Below, piece after piece: positions 47,481 to 60,100 of a stretch of 64,000 nucleotides of DNA. A model generated the notes under the pieces. It was not told the origin of the DNA, ran no database searches, and worked only from the letters and a program-made list of their open reading frames with translations. The DNA is taken from the NCBI GenBank assembly GCA_905250075.1, contig CAJNOP010000012.1:434001-498000 (forward strand). Direction: 5' to 3'. The position numbers were made by a program, and so were the translations under genes. Each line of letters begins with the position of its first letter. The first letter of the stretch is position 1. This DNA comes from Rotaria sp. Silwood1. Lineage: Eukaryota > Rotifera > Eurotatoria > Philodinida > Philodinidae.

Positions 47481-50400
47481 TTATTTATGTGCAACGAATA
47501 TTTCAATATCATGATTTTGATTTGTTGCATTAGCAGCTGCTTTTCGTCGTTCTTGAATTAATTTTTTTAAATCATCATTTGCTGCTTTTGTTGTCGGAAT
47601 TTTCGATGATTTATTTTGTTGAGGTTGAAGTTGTTTAAGACGATCATCGATTACACGAGGACGATTATTAACTACGTAATAAATAATAATAATAATTTTA
47701 AACTCAATATATATATATATATTTAAAAAATAAAAATAAAATACCATCATTCGGATCATATTCTTCAATCGGAGCCCATTGTTTAGCTTTGCGTACATCA
47801 AGTTTAGCAAATTTCTCTTTAACTTTATCAATAAGTGGATATGTTATATCCCAAAAACCTTCAAGATCACTGTCAAGTGGTATTGGTCCACCAGTATTAG
47901 ATTTTGCCTAAAGAAAATTATTATTACAATAAAATATTCAAACAAATTTAAGATTAACATACCACATTTCTTTCGCATAAACCGCGAAATTGTTTAAGTT
48001 TCCCTTTTAATAATAAATTAACTTCACCAATAACAGCATTAATATCAGTACGAACTAAAATTAATAATAAAAATTCTTGTTTTTCTTTCTATATAAATAT
48101 AAACTCACCATCTTCATTTAATCGATTATCATCTGTTTGAAGTAATTTATTATAAGCATCTGCTTTTGATTTTATTATTTTTTCTTCATCATCCAATTTG
48201 GCCAAAAATGTCCGGCCATTCTAAATACGAAAAATATTTATATAAATAAATAAACATGTTAAAAAAAACTTCTGCACAAACAAACAAACACACACCCTAT
48301 TTGTGCTCGATTTCGACATATTGCAAAAGAAAAAGAAAGAGCGTTTATGAGGAAAAAGAAACGACCCGATTTATTGTTGCAACTTTATATACAAATAAAT
48401 TGATCAATTGAATTTGTTTTCAACAGGAAAAATAAGATTAATATATTTGCAAAGAACAGGAAATTTTGTTACTGCTTACCATTCTGTCAGCCAAAAAAAG
48501 GACAAGCGTACAATAATAACTAATGAAAAGAAAGATGTAGTCACTGTTGTGATGAAATGAACGCGAGAAAGAAAATAAACTGATGACGTGGCTACAATCG
48601 AAATTATTATTATGTAGACTTACTTTCTCGAAAGAACTGGATAGGCTTATTCGATAGTGATGTGCGTGCTTTGATTTAAGAAAAAAAAAAAGAAGAGAGA
48701 AAAAAAACAAAGCTAGAAAATATGAGTCACTATCAGCACTTCGCATTTTCTATTCTACTATAACATACTTGACATCATCAAACCAGAACGAACGAATGAA
48801 AAATCTTTTATCTTAATAAACAAGAGAAAAAAAAGAATATCTGATTCAATCCTTAGAGAGGAAGAAAAAGTTATTTTCCCTTGACAAAACAAAATGAACT
48901 AGATCATAGAGATGCATTCACAGATCTAATACTCATCTTAGATAAAGAAATGATTAAAATTCATCTGTTAGATTATTTTTTTTTATCTTGGAATTCTTTT
49001 TTTTGTTGTTTCCTATCACTAATAACTATAAAGACCAATCATTTATAACAAAAGATAATCAAAATAATTCCAGACTCATACTTTTTCGCTTGCCGTTATT
49101 TTTATTAGTAAACGATGAACTCAAATAAAAAACAAAAGCGAAGCCATTTATGCGTGATCAAGTTCGTGTTGATTAGTTCAAGGAGAATATTAAAATAAAA
49201 CAAAAGAAGCACACGAAAACAAAGAATGAATACACACACACACAGACACACAATAATCTGGCAAAAGAACAGAAGATACAAAATGCTGATATTAACATTG
49301 ACCATCAGGCAAAGAAAGAAGAAATCAATAGAATAAAAAAAAACACTAGTCCATCATCATAGATAACACGTGCATACAAATGATGTTGATCGAAGTGTAA
49401 ACATTGTGATTATAATCATGTTAGTCATTTATTGAGCTTACCTTGAATTCTTGAAATAATATATCTTCAGTTTTTCGTATTAAGTCATCAATAACTGAGA
49501 AAATATGTTCATCATTAATGATATTATCATTAGTTGTTTCTTGTTGATTTTCATTAATAATTGTTGATATTTCTTCTATATTTGAAGATTCATTATTATG
49601 ATTATCTAATTCAACATTTGTTAATTCTATACTATTATCTATTTGTTCTAAATATTAAATCATTTTCAATTATATTCTTAGTAGTATATCTTACCGATTT
49701 TTTGATCATCATTCTAGAAGAAAAAAATTTTATATTTTATATGAAAAACAAATTTTATTTTTTTTTCTACCGTAAATAATGTTGAATTATTAAGTGATGA
49801 AAGTGCTCGTTCAGTCATTTGAATAAGATTCATATTAGATTCATCTGTTTCTTTTGGTATATCATAAATTGGTTGTGTTAATTCATTTTTATCTTTATTA
49901 ACAACACCAAGTGCTCGATTAACTGCACGCAAAAAATTTCGTTCAAATTCTTCATCATTTTCTTCAATCGAATGTTCATTTGAAATTGTATTAGTTTTAT
50001 TAGATTGATTGGAAGAAGTTGAAGCAAATGTTTTTACAGTAATTGGAATTGTTGATGTAACATGAACATTTGATAAATTATGTAATATGTTTTTTTCTGA
50101 GTCTATTAAGTCGCTGTCTTCACGAATGACAAGTTCATTGTCATCGGGTAATATTCGTGTAAGATTTTCATTATTTTCTCTTTGAACTAAATGATGTATT
50201 AATTGATAAGATTATGTAAGAGATTTATTAGGTTTCTTTTAGAATAATTCATGGACGAATGGATCTAGACTTCGAGATGACCAACGTTAAATGAAGAATT
50301 TCACACGTGATTAGTATTAGAAAAGGTTTTTAATGAAGCGAATTATGTTTTTTTTTAATTATAGTAACTTATAAAAATGAATGAATTGCTAAAAAAGAAA

Positions 50401-51992
50401 CTATTACATAGGATCAATTTTGTGTTTAGTTTACAAAAGAAAAACTGATTGAGATTAATAACAAGAAAAGATTCATTGATTGATTCAGCATGTTGTCAGC
50501 AGGATATTAAAACTAATTTTCACCATCCAGAAAATTACTCAATCTGTACTTCTCTCTTTCTCCTTGGGCAAGGGGAAACAATCCTCATTTTTTATATCTC
50601 GATACGTCCTTGTCATCGAATGATGTAATTCAAACGAGTTTAACATGTGTACTACAAAGACAGCGTAAAATGATTTTTCTCATACTATGAATACATAATT
50701 CCCAAACGATAAATATTACCTAATAATGAATCATTATTAATAACATTAATTTTTTCCAATCTTACTGATACTTGTTTATCTAAAATATAAATATAATATC
50801 AAATAAAAACAAGTTGAAATATATTTTTTTCTTCATATACCATTTGTATTCATATGTCTAAAACTATCAATACTTTTACTAATTGGTTTTGTTCTCATAC
50901 TAAAAAATATTCTATTATTATTATTAGTAAAATTCCAATCATATTGTCTTTTTCCAACATCATAATAATGATTATATTTAAATAAATCATTTTGATCAAA
51001 TAATTTTTCATGATTAGCAAATGATTTTGTTAATGTATAACCACTTAACATACAATTTAATTTAATATTTGATTGTTTACGTGCTTGAAGTAATGGATCA
51101 TCGGATGGTAATGGTAACGTAGTACGTTGAAAGTTATTTAAAAAATCATTATTAAATGATGAATCATTTTCATTATTTAATGTATTTTGTTTTTTTATAT
51201 CATTATCATTAAAATATTTAGCACGAATTTCATCATAACATGCATTTATATGATCAATTTTATCTTGATTATGTATTGATGTTGAAGATTGTTTTGTTTC
51301 ATTATTATTATTATTATTATTTAAATCATTTATAATTGATTTTGATGGTGATTGTTCTAAAACAAAACTAAATATTTGATAAGAATTTTTCAAACGACAT
51401 AATTACGTTGTCTTTCATTTGATTTTGTTCTTTGATGTCGTGTTAATTGTGAAAGACGATTAGTAAAACGTTTTATTGGTGATGGATCACGTTTTCGTGA
51501 TTTTCTTGTTGTTGGTGTTGTTGGTATTGTTGGTGTTTGTTCATTATTTGATTGTTTTATTTCTGTTTGTTCATTGGTTGTTGTATGTCCATTGATTTCT
51601 GTTACAGTCTGTTTTGTACTTTCACGTGATTTTGAACGAAAACGACGGAGTACAGCTGGAGAATGTAGTTTTGAACGTAATACATCCATTAATGAACGAG
51701 ACTTTTTTAATGTTTGATCAGTATTTTCATTAAATATTGTTGGTCTATCATTTGTTCGACTTATTGTTGATGATTGACGTAATAAAGATGTTGAATGATG
51801 ATGATTATTATTATTATTATGATTATTAGTTTTTTTCGAAGTGTTTTCATTTAATTCAGAATCCATTGTTGGAATCATTGTTGTTGATGATGATGATGTA
51901 CCACGTCCACCAATTGTTGCCCATTTCCTTGGCCAACGACTATTTGTTGTTGTACGTAATGGAAGTTGATTAGTTTTAACTGTATCTGGCAT
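47481..51992 (-). CDS. DLGAP/GKAP (SAPAP) family scaffold protein
   Basis: Ten exons join in phase: 51992-51407, 51356-50841, 50779-50720, 50186-49771, 49713-49695 (19 nt microexon), 49647-49442, 48220-48109, 48054-47963, 47907-47745 and 47671-47481, giving 786 residues. The C-terminal GKAP domain (about 595-735) is clear: NGRTFLAKLDDEEKII, INAVIGEVNLLLKGKLKQFR, GLCERN, then DLEGFWDITYPLIDKVKEKF, AKLDVRKAKQW. DLGAP proteins link PSD-95-type guanylate kinases to Shank in postsynaptic and other cortical complexes. The N-terminal half is disordered, Ser/Thr/Asn-rich. The C-terminus stops at IEIFVAHK, where vertebrate members continue to a TRL PDZ ligand. ATG 51992 lies directly after a TTTTTCAG acceptor, so a non-coding 5' exon is expected. 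Confidence 0.92.
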
Positions 51993-54103
51993 CTGAAAAA
52001 TAAAAACTGTTTTGAAAAAAAATGGTGCAATTAGATATTTGAGACAAGAAATTTGATCTTCATGTTGAGTATAAAAAAGAGTCGTTTTAAGAGTAATGTT
52101 TTTTTTTTCTTTATATGATTGGCATATATTGTACAAAAAACGGTCATATTTACATCATTTGAAAACTTATTAGATATCAATGTCGATAGTTTTATTAAGA
52201 AAATACAATTCATAGCAATAAAAAAAGAAAAGAATCTAGTTTAATTTAAAGGCTGTTGAGGATAGAATATATCAGCAAATGAGAACGAGGTTGGAGATGC
52301 TGTTTATTACAGAATGACGGCAAGATGTGTATATGCAAGTCAATATGATTACGCATAACAGAAAAGAAAGAAGTGAACTTCTGCTGTATAACATCCAAAT
52401 GGGCAATCATTGAGTACGCCCGTACGATAAGACAATGCTTATAGCGATCGACTGTCTATGTTAATGCTTTACCTACACATACTTCCAGATGTAGACAAAA
52501 AAAAGAAAGAATGTATGAGTAGCGTAAGCGACATACTTACTTACATCACCTATATGTGAAGAAGAAAAAAAATCTACCGACTAAAGTTCACAAAATTGAA
52601 TTGATGAATACAAAAAAAGACGAGAAGAAAAAAGAAACAGAACGATAAGAAATAACGACATAATCGTTATGTATTCTTACCAGTTTTGATGATGACATTG
52701 ACCTACACCCCTCTCTCTCTCTCACTCTCAATTGTACTGGACATAATCAAGCCCACTTTATGTATACTAAAGAAGCACAAAATTGAATATCATGACTATG
52801 CGACTACCCACAATCGGTCACTATGTCTATATATGTGTAGTATACAACAGCGACAATAAGCAAATGCATATGTATTCCTGTTCTTCTTCTCCTCCTTTTT
52901 TCTTGCCATCCCAATCATAAGAGCTGTAACTTCCGTATATTCACACAAAGCAGAAGATGGTGATATCCACCATCTCATATTCCACCTACTCATTTCTTTA
53001 TATGCTATATCTGTCTATCTAATACACGAGAAAAAAGAATACATATGAAGAACAGAAAAAAGAAGTAGTTGTTTTGCTTTGTTCGTCGTTTCTTTTTTTG
53101 TTTTATGAACTAATGCAAAACAGATTCGATTAGATAGATAGATCACCACTATGACAATCATCAGCAATAGGTTTACTACTGAGACGACCTTTAGCTAGTT
53201 CTTTCACTCATCATATTGATATTCTTAGATACTAAAAAAAGAGTAATATCATTGATGATGCAATCTTAACCTAAAGTAAAAGTAAAAGAACAACAACAGA
53301 ATTAGTTACTTCAACGTAGTCAGTTGTTGTTAAATGTATATTAGCATCTGTGCCCATATGTATACCATTAACCTTGACAATGAGAACTTGCAATAAACAT
53401 TTTCTATTGTCTACATAAGATTTCTATGCCAATATTTGTGTGTGTATACTTGTCCACATAAAAAGAATTGACAAGGGCAACGTGATGTTGTCTTTTTTTA
53501 TAGTATAGTAGAATGAATACGACAAACACTACTTATATATAGTACCGTCAATTGCTTGTTCTGTTCCTCTGATATAATGATTATTACGCCTTCAAATGTT
53601 TTTGTTGGATGAAAGAAAAAGAAAATCAGTTAATAGGTTAGTATATTCGGAAGGTTGATCGCGTGTACACATATATATCTATAAAAATATCTTTGTTCTT
53701 TTACATAAATAGATATGTTTAGTACAGCTCTGTTATACTCTGTATACAGCGTGTCATAATTATACGTAAAGCATATATCAAATAAAAAAAGAGCAAGAAA
53801 GAATGAACCATTAGACAATGCAGTTAAAGATATGAATATCTTTCTTTTTTTTGTCTTCTATCCGGACAATGATTAATTAGTCAAGCTTTTTTTAATTAAC
53901 TAGATCGATCGTAAACATTTACACATATATACGAGTAAGAAAATGAATAAATTAATTGAGCATAAATATTAATGAGAGTGAAAGCTTATAGAGAAAAATC
54001 TTTTTGGTTTTCTTTTTAATTTAGTACATATAAAAAACAAACAAAAACATTTTTTTTACACAATATAAATGATATTCAAATACAGTCATAAATGAAACAA
54101 AAG
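51993..54103. other. Intergenic; CT microsatellite, no gene seen
   Basis: It contains the upstream region of the DLGAP gene and the 3' side of the ABC gene. A (CT)n tract lies at about 52711-52729. Open frames are short with no motif. An undetected 5' UTR exon of the DLGAP gene should be here. Confidence 0.5.
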
Positions 54104-57100
54104 TTATTTATTTTTATTGTCATCAGTATTTATATATTGATCTTCTCCAGCAAGATGAACAAATATTTGTTCGAGTGTTGTTTGTGTTATTGAATAACTT
54201 TCAATAGATTTTTCTTCTTTTTTCTTATTAAATAAGTCAAATACATGTGCTAATTTTAATGAATATGTACTTGTAAAATTTCGTGAAGGATTAATTGAAG
54301 AAAATGGTACCGTACAAAATAAAATTCCATTATGTTGTTCTATGAAATCAATAGAAAGTTTACTAAAAAAAACTATAAAATCATAACAATATTACCATCA
54401 ATTTGAACACCTGGTAGAGTTAACATTAATTCTTCTTTGAATAAATTTATATCTTGAAGTGGTAATTTGACTTGTACAGCATAACCTTTTCCAAAACGAT
54501 TTTTTAATCGCTGCAAATTTCCAAGACACATAAATTGTCCTAATTTCATTATACCTATTTCTAAATTAAAATAATGAATAAAAAATTTTATTATTCTTTT
54601 CTAACATCATTCATATCGATACATACTTGTACATAATGCTTCACATTCTTCCATACTAAACGAATCAAAACAAAAGTATTGAAAATTTGAAAACTATATT
54701 GATTTTATTTTACCTATGACTTGTTAAAATAATAGTAAGACCAGCATCACGAGCTGCACGAATAACATTCCATAATTTGCGTTTAGCAGCTGCATCTAAA
54801 CCCTAAGACGAAGAAAAACAAATCTTCAATGATATTTTGATATGATTTGAGATCTTACGGTTGTTGGTTCATCCAAAAATACTAATGCTGGATTGGCAAT
54901 AAATGCTACTACTGCACTTACTTTTCGTTTATTGCCGCCACTAAATTTAATTGTGAAAGAAAAATAATTTGATTGATTTATAGCGACAGAGATATTTACC
55001 TTAAATTTTGTATTTTTCGAGTTTCATAAGCCTCAAGACCAAATAATTTAATCATATCATCACATATTTGAGATATTTCTGACCATTTTAAACCTTTTAA
55101 TCTAGTAGGACAAAATAACAAAAAAAAAGAGTGAAAGAAAGACGCTAAAGATTGATTTACCTCGCAAATAAATATAATGTTTCAATCACAGTGAGATTAT
55201 TTATTAGCCAATCAAATTGTGGACAAAAACCAATTTCAAGATCACGTTGCTAAACAACAAAATCAATTTATTATTATTCAACAAGAACAAATATTCACCA
55301 TCTTATTTATATCTTTTCCATTGATAATTATTTCGCCCGATGTAGGCTTCAAATCATTGATTAACATACGAAATGTTGTTGTTTTACCAGCCCCATTTGC
55401 TCCTTCAACATAAGCATTAAAAAAAAATAAGTAAGAATTAACGATAGCAGGTCATATGTTATAAGTTAAGGAGATTGATCATTTACGATTAAAATAAATG
55501 TTTTCACTAACAAACTAACTAATTTAAAATATGAACTACTCGTAGCCTGTACAGATCAAGTCTCAAGATAATTATAGGCTATATCGAGTACTCACATTTC
55601 AAAATTATATCAGTACTTATTTTTCTTTTTTCATCATGATCGGATACAGCTGAATGAGTTACATAAAAAAATAACAAATATCTCATATATTTAAATGTAA
55701 TTTTACAGTAGTCAAAATTTTGTATGTGTATTACTCTCATATTCAACAGTAATGGGATCGTGGATTTTTTTTTAAAATTACTATTGAATGTGTGTGATAT
55801 TATTTTTTCTTATGCAATTTGCTGAGCACTGTCCAATTGTGATGTAAAATGAAAAATAAATGCTACTGAAATGAACTGTGAGCACATGACATAAACTGTA
55901 ATTAGCTTAATATTCGAATATCTCGGTCTATATCAGAGTTGTCAGTAAGACATTCTTTTCCAGTCGAACCTGAGTCGTTAGTTTGTAGGCTAGGCTAAAT
56001 ATAAAGAGTGGCCCGCAACGCAAACCACACTGACTGATGTTTCTATTTTTTATTTTGTTGTAAATCGACAAAGTTCTATAATCTTATTATAATGCATTAT
56101 TCTATTTTCAGTTATATACTTAATTTATTTTTATAAAAATAGTATAATGACAATGTCTTGGACAAAATAGTGAATTAGAACAATGCGATAAATCATCAAA
56201 CATATTTTTCATACGAAAAACACTAGATTTATGACAATGTTTTTGAATATATTAGCACTATTTCACATAATCGAAAAAAATGTAATTATAATAGATATGA
56301 TCAAACATATAACAAAGAACTATAATGGTGTGGGCGATGCTGTGTATAAAGATCATCCACTTACACAAAGCAACAGATCTGTTAGGCTCATCCAATATTA
56401 TACGAACTAATCAGACTAAGCTTATAATTTCAAAATTCAGCTTGATCTGGGGCCCTATCAAGTAACGAACCAAGCTGACAGCTCGGTTCTGTACACACTA
56501 TGGGAAACTTATATTTCAGGATTGATGAACGATGAACACCCGAACTTTCGGTATGCACAAAAAGATAAAGGTAAAAAGTATTGGTATGAATGAGAATAAA
56601 AAGATAGTTAGTTATGTACGCAAACCATTTCGGTCGTTTTTGCCTAATCAAGAAGAATGTCCTTATCTACTGAATCACATGACGCCACATTTCTTCGTCA
56701 GTAGAAAGTTATTGTAGGGTAATGCTACTTGAGAATGTCAAAAAGAAGGACATCGGCAACGTAATTAAATTACATGCTAGAATAAATAAAGAAACTCAAA
56801 CTCAATGAGTTCGGATTGTTTTCATTTCAACTTCTTATTCAATCAAACCGTTCATTGGATTATTTTTTGTTTGGTTATCAAAGGTAGACTTCCTTCTATA
56901 CACGAAAAGACTAAGTTGCCACACATACACCCTATACTTTAACATATTTAGCTTGAAAGTGAGAAAATTTATTTAACCCGAATATGATTAAAGTATGCGA
57001 CCTTCTATTCACAGATGATAAAATGATTATATACCTAATAAACCAAAACAAGATCGTTTTGTAACATGAAAATTAAGATGATCCACAGGTGTAAAAATTC

Positions 57101-60100
57101 GACGTTGAAGTGATTTTTCTTTTCTTTTTTTAAATCGTTTTACAACATCACGAACAAGAATAACAGATGATGTTGATAAACTATTTTCTTCGAATAATAA
57201 TCGACGTTCATTTCGTACATCTTCATCAAGATGCTATCATACAAAAAAGAAATAATTTCAATCGTTTTATCAAATAAAAAGCAAAAAAGTTTTATGTGAC
57301 ATACCGCATCATCCCATTGGTTTGGTATTGCATCGTCTGCATTATCCATTGGATTCTCAACATCGATTCGTTCTAAATCATTTTCACAACCACAACATCG
57401 TCGGCATCCAAGTTTAATACTTGTTCCTTTTTCAATTAAAATTAAAATAATCCACCAAAAAATCATTTGCACAACAAAAATGATAAATTGAATACCAACA
57501 CCTGGTTCATGAGTTGACATCCATGATTCATCGAGAGAATAATTAGTAAACATAAGTGAATTGAGTGATGAAATACATTCTTCACTTGATTTTAAACGAA
57601 TATTAAATAATGAACGTTTGAAATTAACACAAGGAAAAAGAACTGCTATAAACCAACGAATATTATTCACTATAGAAGTTAATCTTGAAACACGACTTGT
57701 ATTTGTTGATTGACCTTGTGAAAATAATGCCATGAAAGCTAATACCATATCAAAAAAACAAACAACTATATTAATAACAAATGAATTAATAAAACCAATC
57801 AATTCAGATTTAGGACTAAATGAATAAACATATATCAATGGTAATGAAGCCAATGAATACATGATTATCATTAAAAGGAAATATCCCATTTGTTCTGTAT
57901 TTATATAAATATGAACTTCTGATTCTATACTTGGATTACCAATAGAACCAATCTAGTTACAGACAAAAAGAAAATAGAATAAATTCAATTTTGAAAGTAA
58001 TATTATTTTTATTACCTTAATGATAATTGTTAACAGAATACAAAGCGTAATGCATGAAAGCAAATCAAATATTGTATTTGAAAGCCAATATGTTCTTTTT
58101 GTTAAATTTGTTAATAATTGTAAATCTTTCGAATGATTAATACGTTCTTGAATCAATGGTACAATAAGAATACTAATAAATAAAGCTGCAAGAATACTAT
58201 TTAAAAAATTAAATAATGATAATGGTAATGTATCAAAACAATAAATAATATCAAAAAATCGTTGTAAAGCTGTATATGTTACTGTTGTTGTTGTTAATAT
58301 TGGTTGATTTATTGTTATAATTTTCTTCATTGATGAATTAGAATAATATTGAAAAAGATTGGTTGAACTAACACTAAGACTTGTTGACATAGCATGATAA
58401 TTTACTGTTGAAAAATAACTCTTAAGTTTTAAAGCAGATCCCGAAGTTGTTAAATTATTATATGCAGCAAAAGCCACTTGATATTTATTAATAAAAAAGT
58501 CTTCATTTGTTAAATATCTATCATTTACATAATTAAGTACATTATCCGTAGAGATTTCATCAATATTTGCACCTGTATTTTGAATATAATCGATTAAACG
58601 TATTCGAGAATCAGTTCTATTAGTATTTGAATAAATAACAATAGTATGTGGATTATAGATTGATGGTAATAATGTGACTTGTGCATCTTTTATTCGATTA
58701 TTTTGTACAAGTGATGCTTGAATATCTTTCGGTGCTGGAAAAATACTAACAATTAAAATTTCAATAAGAATAGGAAATAAAAAAAAACCACATAAAAAAA
58801 TATATTGGCGATGTAAAACATGCCAACGTTTTATAATTAATGCACAAATTCGAAAACAAAATCGACGTGCACCTTTTTCACGGTCATATTCAGCACGAAA
58901 AACTATGAGAAATAAATATAAATATAAGATTAACAAAGAATATTTATGTTTTTTGTACTTTTATTTGCTAAGTCTTGTTGTAACTTAGTTTGATCGTTTT
59001 GACTACTTTTTTCTTGTTCGGCTTCGTGTATTAATCTAATTTAATGAAAGAAAAAGATATGTTAAGATTGTAGAAATGCGAAAATCAAGTGGTTTCTTTT
59101 TCGTTCATTTATGTATAGTCTGACAGGACTTGACAAGCTGATCACGAATATATAATTTTATTGTAATTCAGTCGCTCTTTAGTTATAAAAAAGAACCTTG
59201 AAAACTTCATATGAATAAGCATGTAATATTTGAAATTATGCACTTGTGGTAAACGATTTTTATTACCATGGCTTCGTTAAAAAGCGAAATCACTAGTATA
59301 TTCGAAATCAGTGTTCAAAAATACATCGAGTGAAATATGTTTTAATTTTAAGCAATTTTGTTTTCAATGAAAAGCCAACCTCTGAAAGGCTGCTTAAGGA
59401 CAAAACTTTAGAAAAATAAATTTGAAAGGGACTACCTGTGGTTTTCCGTTTGTAACATCCATTACTAAAACATATATGATCCTATGCAGTTTTTAACGCT
59501 GATTCTGAACATACTAACGATTTCGCTTGTCAACTAACTCATGATAATAAGAATCGCTTAAGAGCTCTCTCAGAATGGATGTGATTTTTCAAAACAAAAG
59601 ATCAAATGTTAACAGCCTTTCAGAAACGATTTTGAACCTACCACCGTAGTATGAAGCATGATGAATGGTGTTACTTTATGTCATCTGTTATGCGCTTATG
59701 AAGTTTGTACTTCAATATATGAATATGTCATTTTATCATGTTTCTTTTTGATTTGAATGAAAAAATCTATGCCTCAACTTATTTACTCTTTTTCTTAGAA
59801 CATGATTTTCAATCAAAAAAAAACTTGAAATATTTCCTATCTAGTTCAAAATATAACTAATATTTTTTTTAAGTGTAAATAGAAATAAACTTAAGTCTGA
59901 CCAGATTTACAGTTGGTTTCTCTGTTGAGACAAGCAAGATTTAGTATTGTGAGGTGAACTTTTTTTTCTTTTTGCTACCACCGAATATACTAAAACTATC
60001 ATAGAAGGTGAACGGAAGCGAATTTTAAAATTCTATTTGGATAAAAACTGTATACAGGCATCACTTTTAGGTTGAAACTATCTCGAGTTTTCTACTTCGT

